A stretch of 64,000 nt of DNA from Chryseobacterium aahli (GCF_022699665.1 NZ_JALDNB010000007.1:1-64000); one strand, 5' to 3'. Shown: positions 1 to 8,251, counted from the first letter of the stretch. The notes: generated from the sequence alone by a model not told the origin. Numbers and translations are program-made.

Positions 1-640
1 GGATGGGGGGCGGGGTTTTGTGTTGGGAAGAGTTGATGTGTCGAGGGAGCGGAGCGGTCGGGAGGGGGTTGAAAGGTGGTGTGAATGTTTGAAAAAGACA
101 TGGGTTGAGCAGCAGGGAGGGATTATGCAAGGGAGGATCATTGGAGAAGCAGAGAGTTTTAGGGAGCGGGTGAGGATGTGCTAGAAGTTTGAATTTATAT
201 TCAGATGGGTGGATTTTATATTTCTTTATTGCCAAAGATTGTTTTGAGTATTGTTGTAGAGAGGACATGTCCGGTTGATATGGGTTGTGGAATTTATATT
301 AGTGTATCCGATTTTTGAAATGGCTTCCTATTAGCAATGTGATGTGCCGCTCCGATGGAACTCATGATCTTTATTGTAAATTACACTACAAACAGGCTGC
401 TCCTACGGAGCTCAAAATTTTCACTATTCGACTATACTATGAACAGTGATCTCCTAGTGGAGCTTTATTTGTATTATGCTAGAAACATTACTCATGGGAG
501 AGTTTTTGATTTAAAACTATACTTACTATAGATGCAATCTGTAAAATTTTAGATTATCAAATGTTATGGTAAGCCTGATAATGTGTGGGAGATTAGTAAT
601 TTTTTATGGCAAATAGCAATACCACCCACCACACTACCTT
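1..640. other. Non-coding stretch at left edge
   Basis: No gene could be supported here. Bases 1-183 are strongly G-rich on the plus strand (87 G against 12 C in the first 180 bases, by hand count). One frame (2-183) is open from the window edge to a TAG, but its translation matches no family I know, so it is not called. Bases 345-465 hold degenerate repeats listed separately. The rest (184-340 and 490-640) is AT-rich with nothing recognised. Confidence 0.6.
345..465. repeat. Degenerate ~51-bp tandem repeat with GCTCC-TAC-GGAGC core
   Basis: Three imperfect copies of a unit containing a short palindrome GCTCCTACGGAGC occur at about 349-363, 399-413 and 450-464, spaced 50-51 bp. The last two are preceded by ACTACAAACAG (385-395) and ACTATGAACAG (436-446). 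A fourth, very eroded copy may begin near 479. A dispersed copy is at 17377-17405. I recall similar ACAAACAG...GCTCCTACGGAGC sequences as common intergenic repeats in Chryseobacterium; that is from memory and unverified. Confidence 0.6.
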
Positions 641-728
641 AGCCCCGATAAGAGCGGCATCCTTTTTATGGGCACCGATGCACAGCAGCGAAACCATAAA
701 AAGATACAGCGGTGAGCGGGAAAAAGCT
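641..728 (+). ncRNA. Structured RNA element resembling Flavo-1
   Basis: The segment starts AGCCCCGATA and ends AGCGGGAAAAAGCT. A perfect 10-bp stem (CTTTTTATGG with CCATAAAAAG) sits in the middle, and the flanks can pair CCCG with CGGG and AGC with GCT. The half-sites GCGGCATCC and GATACAGCGG match what I remember of the Flavo-1 RNA family of flavobacteria, an RNA of unknown function. Family assignment is from memory; the stem is directly visible. The strand follows the remembered orientation. Confidence 0.5.
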
Positions 729-797
729 ACTCAAGAAAATGAAGTGTGAGGCAATCTTTGGATGACAATGGGAAATCACTTCTCCTATTATATGATA

Positions 798-828
798 CAA
801 AAAAAGAGTCCGGTTGTGCCGAACTCTT
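798..828 (-). terminator. Intrinsic terminator after the M48 protease gene
   Basis: On the minus strand, AAGAGTTCGG and CCGGACTCTT form a 10-bp stem with one mismatch and a 5-nt loop, followed by a T run. It lies 21 bases beyond the stop of the protease gene. Confidence 0.75.
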
Positions 829-849
829 ACTATATAGATGTGTAAAAAT

Positions 850-1665
850 TTACTTAGTCAACTTTGTTGTTGGTAGAGAAACTGTTCCGGGATCTTTCCA
901 TAGGCCGTCTTTTTCGGCTCTTTTTTTCACTGCTTCTGCTCTTTTGTTGCTATCAGGGTGCGAATTAAACATTTTTTGAAATCCCGATTGTGCTGATCCA
1001 CCTTCGGATAGTAATGCCAATTTCTTGAAAGCTGTATATGCGCCAACTACATTATAGTTGTTTGTTCTCATAAAATCGTAAGAATATGTATCTGCCTGAG
1101 ATTCTTGTTTTTTGCTGTGAGAAGCATCTAAAAACGCATTGGCCATTTTCCCAACCTGACCTTCGCTCAATGTTGCAACTGTGGATGATGCTGATGATGC
1201 TGCATCCATTGCTGCAGCTTTTAAATATGCTGATTTTATAGCATCTTTTGTATCTTGATTTTTAACGTGACCAATCTCGTGACCGATAACTGCCAGCAAT
1301 TCATCGTCTGTCATGATATCCATTAAAGATGAAAAAACCCTTACACTACCATCTGCACATGCAAAAGCATTGATGTCTTTCACTTTGTAGACTTTATAGT
1401 TCAGATTAAGTCCGTCTTGAGATTTGTGTTTTGCAAAAAGCTTGTTAAGTCTCACTGTGTAAGGATCTTTAGGACCTGCAATCGCATTGTTCTTATCCAT
1501 ATAATCTACAGATTCTTTTGAAAGCTTGATTGCATCTTCATTACTGAAAGTAAGTGCCGACGCTCCTTTTGAAACTACTCCCGCAGCTTTTCCTAGATTG
1601 ATTTTCTGAGCTTGCACATGGTACATTGATCCCAGTACGATTGCACCGATAATAATTTTTTTCAT
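850..1665 (-). CDS. M48 family metalloprotease, exported
   Basis: Probable zinc metallopeptidase of family M48 (the Ste24/HtpX/BepA superfamily) acting in the periplasm or at the outer membrane. Residues 1-19 form a Sec signal peptide ending in VQA before Q. The zinc motif HEIGH is at about 129-133, with a third ligand glutamate probably in ESQAD near 188. The N-terminal half resembles other short M48 proteins without transmembrane segments. At 271 aa it has the usual length for this soluble type. It has its own terminator and stands alone, since another terminator separates it from the upstream ferritin-like genes. The family often takes part in envelope protein quality control; the substrate here is unknown. 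Confidence 0.85.
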   Translation of the reverse strand: MKKIIIGAIVLGSMYHVQAQKINLGKAAGVVSKGASALTFSNEDAIKLSKESVDYMDKNNAIAGPKDPYTVRLNKLFAKHKSQDGLNLNYKVYKVKDINAFACADGSVRVFSSLMDIMTDDELLAVIGHEIGHVKNQDTKDAIKSAYLKAAAMDAASSASSTVATLSEGQVGKMANAFLDASHSKKQESQADTYSYDFMRTNNYNVVGAYTAFKKLALLSEGGSAQSGFQKMFNSHPDSNKRAEAVKKRAEKDGLWKDPGTVSLPTTKLTK

Positions 1666-1706
1666 TTTAATATAGTTTAGTGCAACTAAGATAATACTTT
1701 TTGACG

Positions 1707-1746
1707 AAAAAAAATCCTCTTTCGGAGAAGTACCGAAAAAGGATTT
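1707..1746 (-). terminator. Intrinsic terminator after ferritin-like pair
   Basis: On the minus strand AAATCCTTTTTCGG pairs with CCGAAAGAGGATTT (one mismatch) around a short loop, followed by eight T. It ends the transcript of the two ferritin-like genes. Confidence 0.85.
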
Positions 1747-1771
1747 GGCTAACTATATATATGTGTTTCTA

Positions 1772-2593
1772 TTAATCAATAAATAGAAGTGCAATATCTG
1801 TAGCTTGTTGACCAGTTAAAATCTCATCATACGCTGCAGAACCTGCTGCTGCCCCAAAAGCTGTCGCAGTATTGAACCCTGCTTGCATTGTTACATCTTC
1901 ACCTGCATAAACCGCATTGGTTGCAGGAGGCATACCTCCACTTCCACTTCCGCCACTCGCTAACTCGATCCATCCTTTGTTGGCACGCATTCTACGAACC
2001 ATTGAAGCATGTCTTGCTTCTACAGAGTGAATCTGTAAGGCCGCCTGAAGGACATCTTTGTTTGACATCACATTACCTGCCTGCCCTTTATATGCTCTTA
2101 CACCCGTATCTTCAAAAGCCTGCGCCAAAATAAGGAACTGCTGATAATTGGTAAATGGAGTGAAAGCACCATTTACTGTAAAATCAAAAGTCGGTTTAGC
2201 CCCCGGAGTAACTCCCAAAGATGTTAATGTACTTTTAAGAAAAGTAACGTGAGCATCTTCATGCTTGGAAATCTGCTGAAAAACAACTTTATCCGAAGCA
2301 GGGATCAGGTTTGTGGCAGCAAGTCCAATTTTATAATATTCGTCTTCTAAATATTCCAAAGTCAATGCTAGCTGAAGGGCATCTGTTAATGCACTTTTCA
2401 TTGCCAAAGTAGGTTCTGTTGGGGTTTCAGCTTTGGCTGAAGTTGCCATAAAGCTTCCTAATCCTAATGGTATCGCAGCAACAGCCGCTTTTTTACCAAA
2501 TGAGGTGATATCTGAAAGATTATCTAATCTAGACGTTTGCTTTGTGAAAAAAGAATCGTCAGAGAATTTATCTAATAATTTTAAAATGTTCAT
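1772..2593 (-). CDS. Ferritin-like domain protein (Ferritin_2 type)
   Basis: A 273-aa protein with a four-helix ferritin-like domain of the type found in desiccation-related plant protein PCC13-62 and many bacterial homologues. Helices with ExxY and ExxH patterns are visible: LEYLEDEYY near residue 80, KHEDAHVTF near 110, EDTGVRAYKG near 160 and HSVEARHASMVRRMR near 190. They could carry a di-iron site, although iron binding by this branch is not established. The first 55 residues contain a hydrophobic stretch ending in SAKAE, which looks like an atypical export signal. It lies 26 bases after its paralogue upstream, so the two are probably one transcript and may form a hetero-oligomer. Confidence 0.75.
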   Translation of the reverse strand: MNILKLLDKFSDDSFFTKQTSRLDNLSDITSFGKKAAVAAIPLGLGSFMATSAKAETPTEPTLAMKSALTDALQLALTLEYLEDEYYKIGLAATNLIPASDKVVFQQISKHEDAHVTFLKSTLTSLGVTPGAKPTFDFTVNGAFTPFTNYQQFLILAQAFEDTGVRAYKGQAGNVMSNKDVLQAALQIHSVEARHASMVRRMRANKGWIELASGGSGSGGMPPATNAVYAGEDVTMQAGFNTATAFGAAAGSAAYDEILTGQQATDIALLFID

Positions 2594-2619
2594 AATAATT
2601 GATTTTTGAGATTGGTAAA

Positions 2620-3330
2620 TTAATTAATGCCTCTTTCTTTCCAGGTAAATGGAGTTTTAATAAACCCTCCGGCTGCCGCAATAACATCTTTTGGTTCTTT
2701 TGCTACATCCAGTCCTGTAGTAGGATTTACCACATCATCTCCTGAGAAAGCTGCAGTTAAAGGATTAATCAAATCTCTGATTGCGGATGCATGTCTTGCT
2801 TCTACAGAAACAATTTTACCTGCAAGCACAAGATAAGTAGGGTTTGTAATATACTTACCCGCAGCATTGTAAGCGGCAACTCCTGTATCTTCTAAAGCTT
2901 TTGCAGTAGCCAGAACAGAACTTCTGTCGTTAAAGTTTACATTCGGATATTGAAATTCAAGTGTTGGAAGAACGTTAGTTGTTGCACCTGTAATTGCTGC
3001 TTTAAAGAAATCTCTGTGAATAACCTCATGGTGATAAAGGTCTGTAAGTACTTCTTTTTCAATAGTTGAAATTCCTGCATAGAAATTATTTACCACTTTC
3101 GTGTAGAAATCGGCTTCTAATTGTTCAAGAGCATATGCATAGTTCAAAACACCTACATCGCCCATTCCCAAATCAAATATTTTATTATCATTGTAGACAA
3201 AATCGTCATCATCGCAACCTACCAAAGTAAGCCCGGCAACGGCAATACCAATACCGCTTAGTTTTAGAAAGTTTCTTCTGCTGGTATCCAAGGTGGCTCC
3301 TTGGTTGGAAACATTAATTGGTTTTTTCAT
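2620..3330 (-). CDS. Ferritin-like domain protein, Tat-type lipoprotein
   Basis: A 236-aa paralogue of the next gene. The N-terminus carries the twin-arginine motif SRRNFLK (about 18-24), then a hydrophobic stretch ending LTLVGC, so export folded through Tat and lipid attachment at the cysteine near residue 39 are likely. The ferritin-like part has ALEQLEADFY, HHEVIHRDFF, ALEDTGVAAYN and VEARHASAIRDL. Tat export fits a protein that folds or loads metal before export, which is an inference. It is the first gene of a two-gene unit. The upstream gap to recJ (about 217 bases) is AT-rich and divergent; I see no convincing promoter for this gene. Confidence 0.75.
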   Translation of the reverse strand: MKKPINVSNQGATLDTSRRNFLKLSGIGIAVAGLTLVGCDDDDFVYNDNKIFDLGMGDVGVLNYAYALEQLEADFYTKVVNNFYAGISTIEKEVLTDLYHHEVIHRDFFKAAITGATTNVLPTLEFQYPNVNFNDRSSVLATAKALEDTGVAAYNAAGKYITNPTYLVLAGKIVSVEARHASAIRDLINPLTAAFSGDDVVNPTTGLDVAKEPKDVIAAAGGFIKTPFTWKERGIN

Positions 3331-3512
3331 AATATTATTTTTAAAAAGGTTTAGTCTGTTTAATGATATCTACGACAATAGTTTTCGTTTGGTTTTCATA
3401 AAATTTAAAAAAAACAAATATTTATTAAACAAATCCCTTAAAAACCCCTAAAACACTGTAAATAAAATAAATATCGAGTGCTTTATAATTGATAATGAAG
3501 ATTATAATTGGA

Positions 3513-3543
3513 TTGATTTTAAAATAAATTTTACTTATTTTTG
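3513..3543 (+). promoter_or_regulatory. Promoter of recJ (TTG-N20-TATTTTTG)
   Basis: A TTG at 3513-3515 and TATTTTTG at 3536-3543 match the Bacteroidota -33/-7 consensus with a 20-nt spacer. The -7 box ends only four bases before the recJ ATG, so the mRNA is predicted to be leaderless or nearly so. Confidence 0.65.
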
Positions 3544-3547
3544 TGAA

Positions 3548-5263
3548 ATGAGTCAAAAATGGATTTATAAAACCGAACCTGATGAAGAAACTGTTGATGG
3601 ATTGAGTTCGTCGCTTGGTTTTGGAACTTTTGAATCCAAACTATTGGTTCTCAGAGGAATTGACAATTACCAAAAAGCGCGCGAATTTTTCAAGCCAAAC
3701 TTCACAGATATTCACAACCCTTTCCTGATGGCGGATATGCAAAAAGCCGTAGAGCGGGTTGCTACAGCCATAGAAAATGGGGAAAAAATAATGATTTATG
3801 GAGATTACGATGTCGACGGAACTACCGCTGTGGCGCTTACTTATCTTTATTTAAGAAAAATAGTTCAGAAAAAATATTTAGATTTTTACATTCCCGACAG
3901 AAATTCTGAAGGATACGGAATTTCTACCGAAGGAATTGATTACGCCAAAGAAAATGGCTTTTCACTGATTATCGCATTAGACTGCGGAATCAAGGCGATT
4001 GACATGATTAATTATGCCAAAGGAAAACAAATTGATTTCATTATTTGTGATCACCATTTACCCGGAGACGAAATTCCGGATGCCGTAGCCGTTTTAGATC
4101 CGAAAAGATCAGATTGTCGCTATCCTTTTAAGGAACTTTCAGGATGTGGAGTTGGTTTTAAACTGTGTCAGGGATTAAATACCATCTATAAAATTCCGGA
4201 AACTGAATTGTTTGAATTGACCGACTTATTGGCTATTTCTATTGCTGCGGATATCGTTTCAATGACTGGCGAAAACAGAGTTTTGGCTAAAATGGGGTTG
4301 AAAGTTCTCAGAAAAACCCGCAACTTAGGTTTAAGATTGTTAATTCCTGAAGATAAACTGTCGCATTTTGAAATTTCAAATATTGTTTTTGAAATTGCTC
4401 CAAAAATAAACGCTGCCGGAAGAATTTCTCACGGTAAAGCTGCTGTAGAATTGATGGTTTCAGATAACCTGAAACATGCACAGCAAATTGTAGGCGACAT
4501 TATGAATCTGAATGACGAAAGGCGCGAACTTGATATGAACTCTACCCTTTCTGCACTCAATCAGGTAATTGAATCTCAGCAGGAAACAAAATATTCCACA
4601 ATTGTCTATCATCCTGAATGGAACAAAGGTGTGATAGGAATTGTAGCCTCAAGATTGATTGAAACTTATTATAAACCAACTTTGGTTTTTACCGACGGAA
4701 ATAATGGAGAAATGGTAGCATCTGCAAGATCTGTTTCAGATTTTGATGTGCATGAAGCGCTGGATCTTTGTTCGGAATACTTTCTGAAATTTGGAGGACA
4801 TCACGCTGCGGCCGGACTTTCTATGGAAAAAGATAAGTTTGAGGCTTTCAAAATTAAATTTGAAAAAACAGTAGCCGAAAAAATTAAAGATCATCAAAAA
4901 GAACCTTCCATCACCATAGATGCTGATGTGGATACAGACGAAATCAACAGAGATTTTATTAACTTCCATCGAAAACTAGGACCTTTCGGGCCTCAGAATA
5001 TGAAACCGAATCTTGTTTTAAGAAATCAAAAGATTGCCGGTTATCTGAAAACGATGGGTAAAGATAATAATCACCTTAAGTTTTACATTAAACAAGAATC
5101 TACAGGAAGAAATATAGAATGTGTCGGCTTTAAACTCGGTCAGTTTGCTGATGATTTTAGAAATAAATCTTTTGACATAGCTTTTACTTTAGAAGAAAAC
5201 CATTGGAAAGGGAATGTGACCCACTATCTGAATATCAGAGATGTGAAATTTAGAGAAGATTAA
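3548..5263 (+). CDS. recJ: Single-stranded-DNA-specific exonuclease RecJ
   Basis: 5'-3' single-strand DNA exonuclease of the DHH superfamily, acting in recombinational and mismatch repair in the cytoplasm. Motif DYDVDG is at about 86-91, LDCG near 145-148, the signature DHH at 168-170 and the DHHA1 motif GGHHAAAGLS at about 416-425. The C-terminal part corresponds to the OB-fold domain of RecJ. Length 571 aa is normal. The start is fixed by the -7 promoter box just upstream; there is no room for a ribosome-binding site. nadD follows after 35 bases and may be co-transcribed. Confidence 0.95.
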   Translation: MSQKWIYKTEPDEETVDGLSSSLGFGTFESKLLVLRGIDNYQKAREFFKPNFTDIHNPFLMADMQKAVERVATAIENGEKIMIYGDYDVDGTTAVALTYLYLRKIVQKKYLDFYIPDRNSEGYGISTEGIDYAKENGFSLIIALDCGIKAIDMINYAKGKQIDFIICDHHLPGDEIPDAVAVLDPKRSDCRYPFKELSGCGVGFKLCQGLNTIYKIPETELFELTDLLAISIAADIVSMTGENRVLAKMGLKVLRKTRNLGLRLLIPEDKLSHFEISNIVFEIAPKINAAGRISHGKAAVELMVSDNLKHAQQIVGDIMNLNDERRELDMNSTLSALNQVIESQQETKYSTIVYHPEWNKGVIGIVASRLIETYYKPTLVFTDGNNGEMVASARSVSDFDVHEALDLCSEYFLKFGGHHAAAGLSMEKDKFEAFKIKFEKTVAEKIKDHQKEPSITIDADVDTDEINRDFINFHRKLGPFGPQNMKPNLVLRNQKIAGYLKTMGKDNNHLKFYIKQESTGRNIECVGFKLGQFADDFRNKSFDIAFTLEENHWKGNVTHYLNIRDVKFRED

Positions 5264-5298
5264 CCTTAATCAATCCAACCTTAAACTCAACCTCAACT

Positions 5299-5883
5299 TT
5301 GAAAAAAATCGGTTTATTTTTCGGGTCTTTCAATCCCATTCATATTGGTCATTTAATTTTGGCTAATTATATTCTGGAGAACTCGGATATGCATGAATTG
5401 TGGTTTGTAGTAAGCCCGCAAAATCCTTTTAAAGAAAAAAAATCACTCCTGAAAGATCATAACCGTCTGGATATGGTGCAGCTCGCCGTGAAAAATTATC
5501 CTCAAATGCGTGCATCCAACGTTGAATTTTCATTACCAACACCAAGTTACACGATTGATACTTTAACTTATCTTAAAGAAAAACACCCTGAATGTTCTTT
5601 CAGCCTAATAATGGGAGAAGATAACCTCGGTAGTCTTCATAAGTGGAAAAATTCTGATGTTTTAATTAAAAATCATCACATCATCGTTTATCCAAGAGTT
5701 TTTGATGGCGAGAAAAAAGATTCTGAATATCTTCAGCATGAAAATATTTCGATGATCAAAGCTCCTGTAATTGAACTTTCCGCTACCGAAATTCGCTCCA
5801 TGATCAAAGAAGGGAAAAATGTAAGACCTATGCTTCCGCCCGAGGTTTTTGAGTATCTGGATGGAAGTAGTTTTTATAAGTAG
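5299..5883 (+). CDS. nadD: Nicotinate-nucleotide adenylyltransferase (TTG start)
   Basis: Transfers AMP from ATP to nicotinate mononucleotide, giving deamido-NAD, in NAD synthesis. The nucleotidyltransferase motif GSFNPIHIGH lies at about 9-18 and the second motif SATEIRSMI near 157-165. At 194 aa it has family length. The start codon is TTG at 5299; translation from there gives the canonical MKKIGLFFGSFNP beginning, and no ATG lies close enough upstream. It sits just after recJ, probably in the same transcript. pncB, which makes its substrate, is in this window at 59019 but not linked. Confidence 0.93.
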   Translation: MKKIGLFFGSFNPIHIGHLILANYILENSDMHELWFVVSPQNPFKEKKSLLKDHNRLDMVQLAVKNYPQMRASNVEFSLPTPSYTIDTLTYLKEKHPECSFSLIMGEDNLGSLHKWKNSDVLIKNHHIIVYPRVFDGEKKDSEYLQHENISMIKAPVIELSATEIRSMIKEGKNVRPMLPPEVFEYLDGSSFYK

Positions 5884-5919
5884 TTGTTAGTTGTTAGTTG
5901 TTAGTTGTTAGTTGTTAGT
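5881..5919. repeat. Tandem heptamer (TAGTTGT) x5.5
   Basis: Starting at the stop codon of nadD, TAGTTGT is repeated five times perfectly plus a partial copy. It is an intergenic microsatellite with TAG stops in every frame. Its copy number may vary between strains. Confidence 0.9.
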
Positions 5920-5940
5920 CAAAATTAAATACTGAATATC

Positions 5941-6279
5941 ATGGAGTTTCTAGAAAATTTATTCTCAAAATATCCTCAGGAAAAAGTTATTAAATGGTTT
6001 AAACAGATTTGTTTGGCCGAGGCTATTTCATGGTTTTTTCTATTTACCGCAATGATCTGGATCCGTGTTGATCCGGAAGGTATTTTCCCGATTATCTACA
6101 TCAGTACAATTGGTAGTATTCACGGATTCTTTTTTACACTTTATCTTATATTTCTTCCAGCTGCAAGAAAAATATACACTTGGGATGATGAAGACACCGT
6201 CTTTGCATTGATTTCCGCATTTTTCCCTTTTGCCACGATTTGGATTGACAAAAAGCTGGCACGTTTCGATCGAGAATAA
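5941..6279 (+). CDS. DUF3817 family small integral membrane protein
   Basis: A 112-aa inner-membrane protein that matches the DUF3817 family by its pattern. A short amphipathic start is followed by a hydrophobic helix (about 26-46, LAEAISWFFLF), a second (about 52-76) with the GSIHGFFF motif, and a third (about 88-105) ending with charged residues DKKLARFDRE. The function is unknown. It lies 57 bases after nadD, beyond the heptamer repeat, and is followed directly by a terminator. Confidence 0.75.
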   Translation: MEFLENLFSKYPQEKVIKWFKQICLAEAISWFFLFTAMIWIRVDPEGIFPIIYISTIGSIHGFFFTLYLIFLPAARKIYTWDDEDTVFALISAFFPFATIWIDKKLARFDRE

Positions 6280-6310
6280 AAAAAGAGACTCTTTTGAAGC
6301 CTCTTTTTTA
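6278..6310. terminator. Bidirectional terminator between convergent genes
   Basis: A perfect 9-bp stem AAAAAAGAG / CTCTTTTTT has A and T runs on either side. It overlaps the stop codon of the DUF3817 gene and serves the convergent lipoprotein gene too. Confidence 0.8.
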
Positions 6311-6324
6311 TTAAAATTTTATAT

Positions 6325-8088
6325 TTAATTATCTCTAATAACGTGTCCTGTTACACTCAATGTATGTGAGCCTGTAGTATTGGTATAGGTTCCATTTATT
6401 GTAAAATCAATGTATTGTCCTACTGCTCCATAATTGCTTATTTGTAACGTAAGATTATTTCCATTAGCATTAATAAATCCTCCCGAAGATTCCAAACTAA
6501 AATTAGAGGTAAAAGTTCCAACTCCTGGTAGGTTTTGAGAGCTTAAAGAAAAACTTCCTGTCGCCGCATTTTGTGAACTTACATAAAATCCAGGAATTGG
6601 AACTGGACTTTGTGAATTTCCACCAGCATTGATTGGAGAAATAAAATATTTAATAGCTTGTGCATCTGTTTGACTAGTAATAAATTCTGTAGTAGCAGTG
6701 CAAACAGTAAGATTACCCAAATTAGTTGTAGGAGAAGTTGCTGTAAAATTAATATCTCCTGTGGTTTGAAGATTAGCAAAATCGGCACCAACAAATGTTA
6801 ATTGCTGACTTGATGCACAACTTAAAACATTAAAAGAGAAGCTTCCGTTAGTTACCAACGCAGAAAAACTATTAAAATAGTTTGAGCTTGAAGCATAAGA
6901 TAAATTTGCAACTCCGTTTGTAACATTATTGCCAGAACAATCCTTAAGAGTACCTGTAATTGTTATCGTATTACTCAAACTCTGCGAAATGGTAATTGCA
7001 GGAAGTGTGTTGTTAGAATTATTTGTAAAAGGACCAATATTATTGGTCATAATGACATTATTACAAGCATCATAAATTTTTAGAGTTAAATTTTCACCAG
7101 CAGGTATAATTCCTGAGGCATTTCCGTTTCCATCTGTAATTGCAGAAGTGGAATTCTGATTTTGTCTAAATAATTTTACCGTTACATTACTCAAAGGTTG
7201 TGCAGTAGAGTTTTGAATATGAACATTCAAAATCGCTTGAGGAAACTGTACATCGCAATTCCACCAAGAAAAATGACTTACATTTCCTACATAAGTATTT
7301 CCTACTTTCGTTGCAGAACCTTCTTCCTGCCAAATTCCTGTAGTTTCGTTAAAAGCCCACAGCGGAATGGTAGCTGGAGCCGTCGAAGTTTGGGTAGCAT
7401 CAATTGCCACCGTCATTTCAGCAGTATGGCCATTCGCAATCTGAAGGTTTTGCCCCGAAGTGCCTGTCAATTGCACATGCAGCATCCCGAAAGTTTCCAT
7501 TATTCTTGCGTTTCCAGCGGTGTTGTTTGCTAGAAGAGATCCAGGCATCAATTCATTTAGATACTGATCTGAAGACTTTAGGTGAAACATAGCAACATTT
7601 ACATTACCGCTGTAAGCATTACCACTTGCATCTTTGAAGCTTCCGTCAAATTTCACTTTTGTTCCGTTTGACAAAGAAACTGTTGCCGTTGCTCCTGATG
7701 CAATCGTAGAAGTATTCGTTGCAGGAATCATCATAATGTTGATTCTATTGCTTCCGTTGGTAGGGACCATGGTACGAGAACCATTCACAAAACCTGCTTT
7801 CGTTACTTTTACGTAAGCGAAATTTTCTTTCACATCGGCATTTGTAATTACGAATAGTCCTTTAGAATTAGTTTGTACGGTTGCCGATCCAATAGTAACT
7901 GTTGCTCCTGAAACCGGAGTTCCATTTGTTGCTAAAACTAAACCGTGGAAATTTCTTTGTACCGAATTTCCAAAGTTAAAGTTTGTTTCCTGATTTCCTT
8001 GTTGCTGATTTTCGAGATCAATAAAAGAATCGCTTTTACATGATACAAGAATCATCAAAATCATTAATAATGAGTAAAGTTTTGTCAT
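6325..8088 (-). CDS. Surface lipoprotein with carboxypeptidase-regulatory-like domains
   Basis: A 587-aa lipoprotein: the signal peptide ends with the lipobox LVSC (cysteine near 17), followed by KSDS, which may favour surface export as in other Bacteroidota lipoproteins (an inference). Residues about 45-120 form a carboxypeptidase regulatory-like beta-sandwich (GLVLATNGTPVSGATVTIG, then TNSKGLFVI). A second such segment begins near 283 (NVHIQNSTAQPLSNVTVKLF) and a third near 375 (GTLKDCSGNN). The protein is rich in Asn, Ser and Thr and has no catalytic motif that I recognise. It is divergent from the TonB-dependent receptor at 8370, with two operator-like inverted repeats between. A ligand-binding or adhesion role is only a guess. 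Confidence 0.7.
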   Translation of the reverse strand: MTKLYSLLMILMILVSCKSDSFIDLENQQQGNQETNFNFGNSVQRNFHGLVLATNGTPVSGATVTIGSATVQTNSKGLFVITNADVKENFAYVKVTKAGFVNGSRTMVPTNGSNRINIMMIPATNTSTIASGATATVSLSNGTKVKFDGSFKDASGNAYSGNVNVAMFHLKSSDQYLNELMPGSLLANNTAGNARIMETFGMLHVQLTGTSGQNLQIANGHTAEMTVAIDATQTSTAPATIPLWAFNETTGIWQEEGSATKVGNTYVGNVSHFSWWNCDVQFPQAILNVHIQNSTAQPLSNVTVKLFRQNQNSTSAITDGNGNASGIIPAGENLTLKIYDACNNVIMTNNIGPFTNNSNNTLPAITISQSLSNTITITGTLKDCSGNNVTNGVANLSYASSSNYFNSFSALVTNGSFSFNVLSCASSQQLTFVGADFANLQTTGDINFTATSPTTNLGNLTVCTATTEFITSQTDAQAIKYFISPINAGGNSQSPVPIPGFYVSSQNAATGSFSLSSQNLPGVGTFTSNFSLESSGGFINANGNNLTLQISNYGAVGQYIDFTINGTYTNTTGSHTLSVTGHVIRDN

Positions 8089-8157
8089 AAATTATTATTT
8101 TTTTGTGAAATCTAAATTAATCAAAAAAAAGTGAATCTAATTATTTTATTTTTTGTT

Positions 8158-8176
8158 GTAACAAAACTCTTGTTAC
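8158..8176. promoter_or_regulatory. Inverted repeat GTAACAA-N5-TTGTTAC
   Basis: Perfect 7-bp arms with a 5-nt spacer, located 70 bases upstream of the surface lipoprotein gene. The size and spacing suit a dimeric repressor. No regulator gene is adjacent. Confidence 0.5.
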
Positions 8177-8230
8177 GGTTGTCTTATTATGTAGAAACTC
8201 AAAGTAATAAAATTTTAATTTAAATTTTAA

Positions 8231-8251
8231 TAACTAACAATCAGTTAGTTA
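8231..8251. promoter_or_regulatory. Inverted repeat TAACTAAC-N5-GTTAGTTA
   Basis: Perfect 8-bp arms with a 5-nt spacer, 34 bases upstream of the -33 box of the TonB-receptor promoter. TAACTAAC/GTTAGTTA dyads resemble TetR-family operators, but the cognate regulator is not in this window. Confidence 0.55.

Noticed and set aside
2..183. Frame open from the left edge to TAG
   Set aside because: The translation is Arg/Gly/Glu-rich because of the G bias and resembles no protein I know. It could be a gene end from outside the window, but cannot be supported.
349..465. 51-bp repeats considered as CRISPR
   Set aside because: The copies are degenerate, the palindrome is short, the sequence between does not behave as spacers and no cas gene is near.
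746..979. Open frame on the plus strand over the end of the M48 gene
   Set aside because: It overlaps the protease gene in antisense and its terminator, has no family and no promoter. Treated as a shadow.
5881..5919. Heptamer array considered as a CRISPR-like array
   Set aside because: There are no spacers; it is a plain microsatellite.
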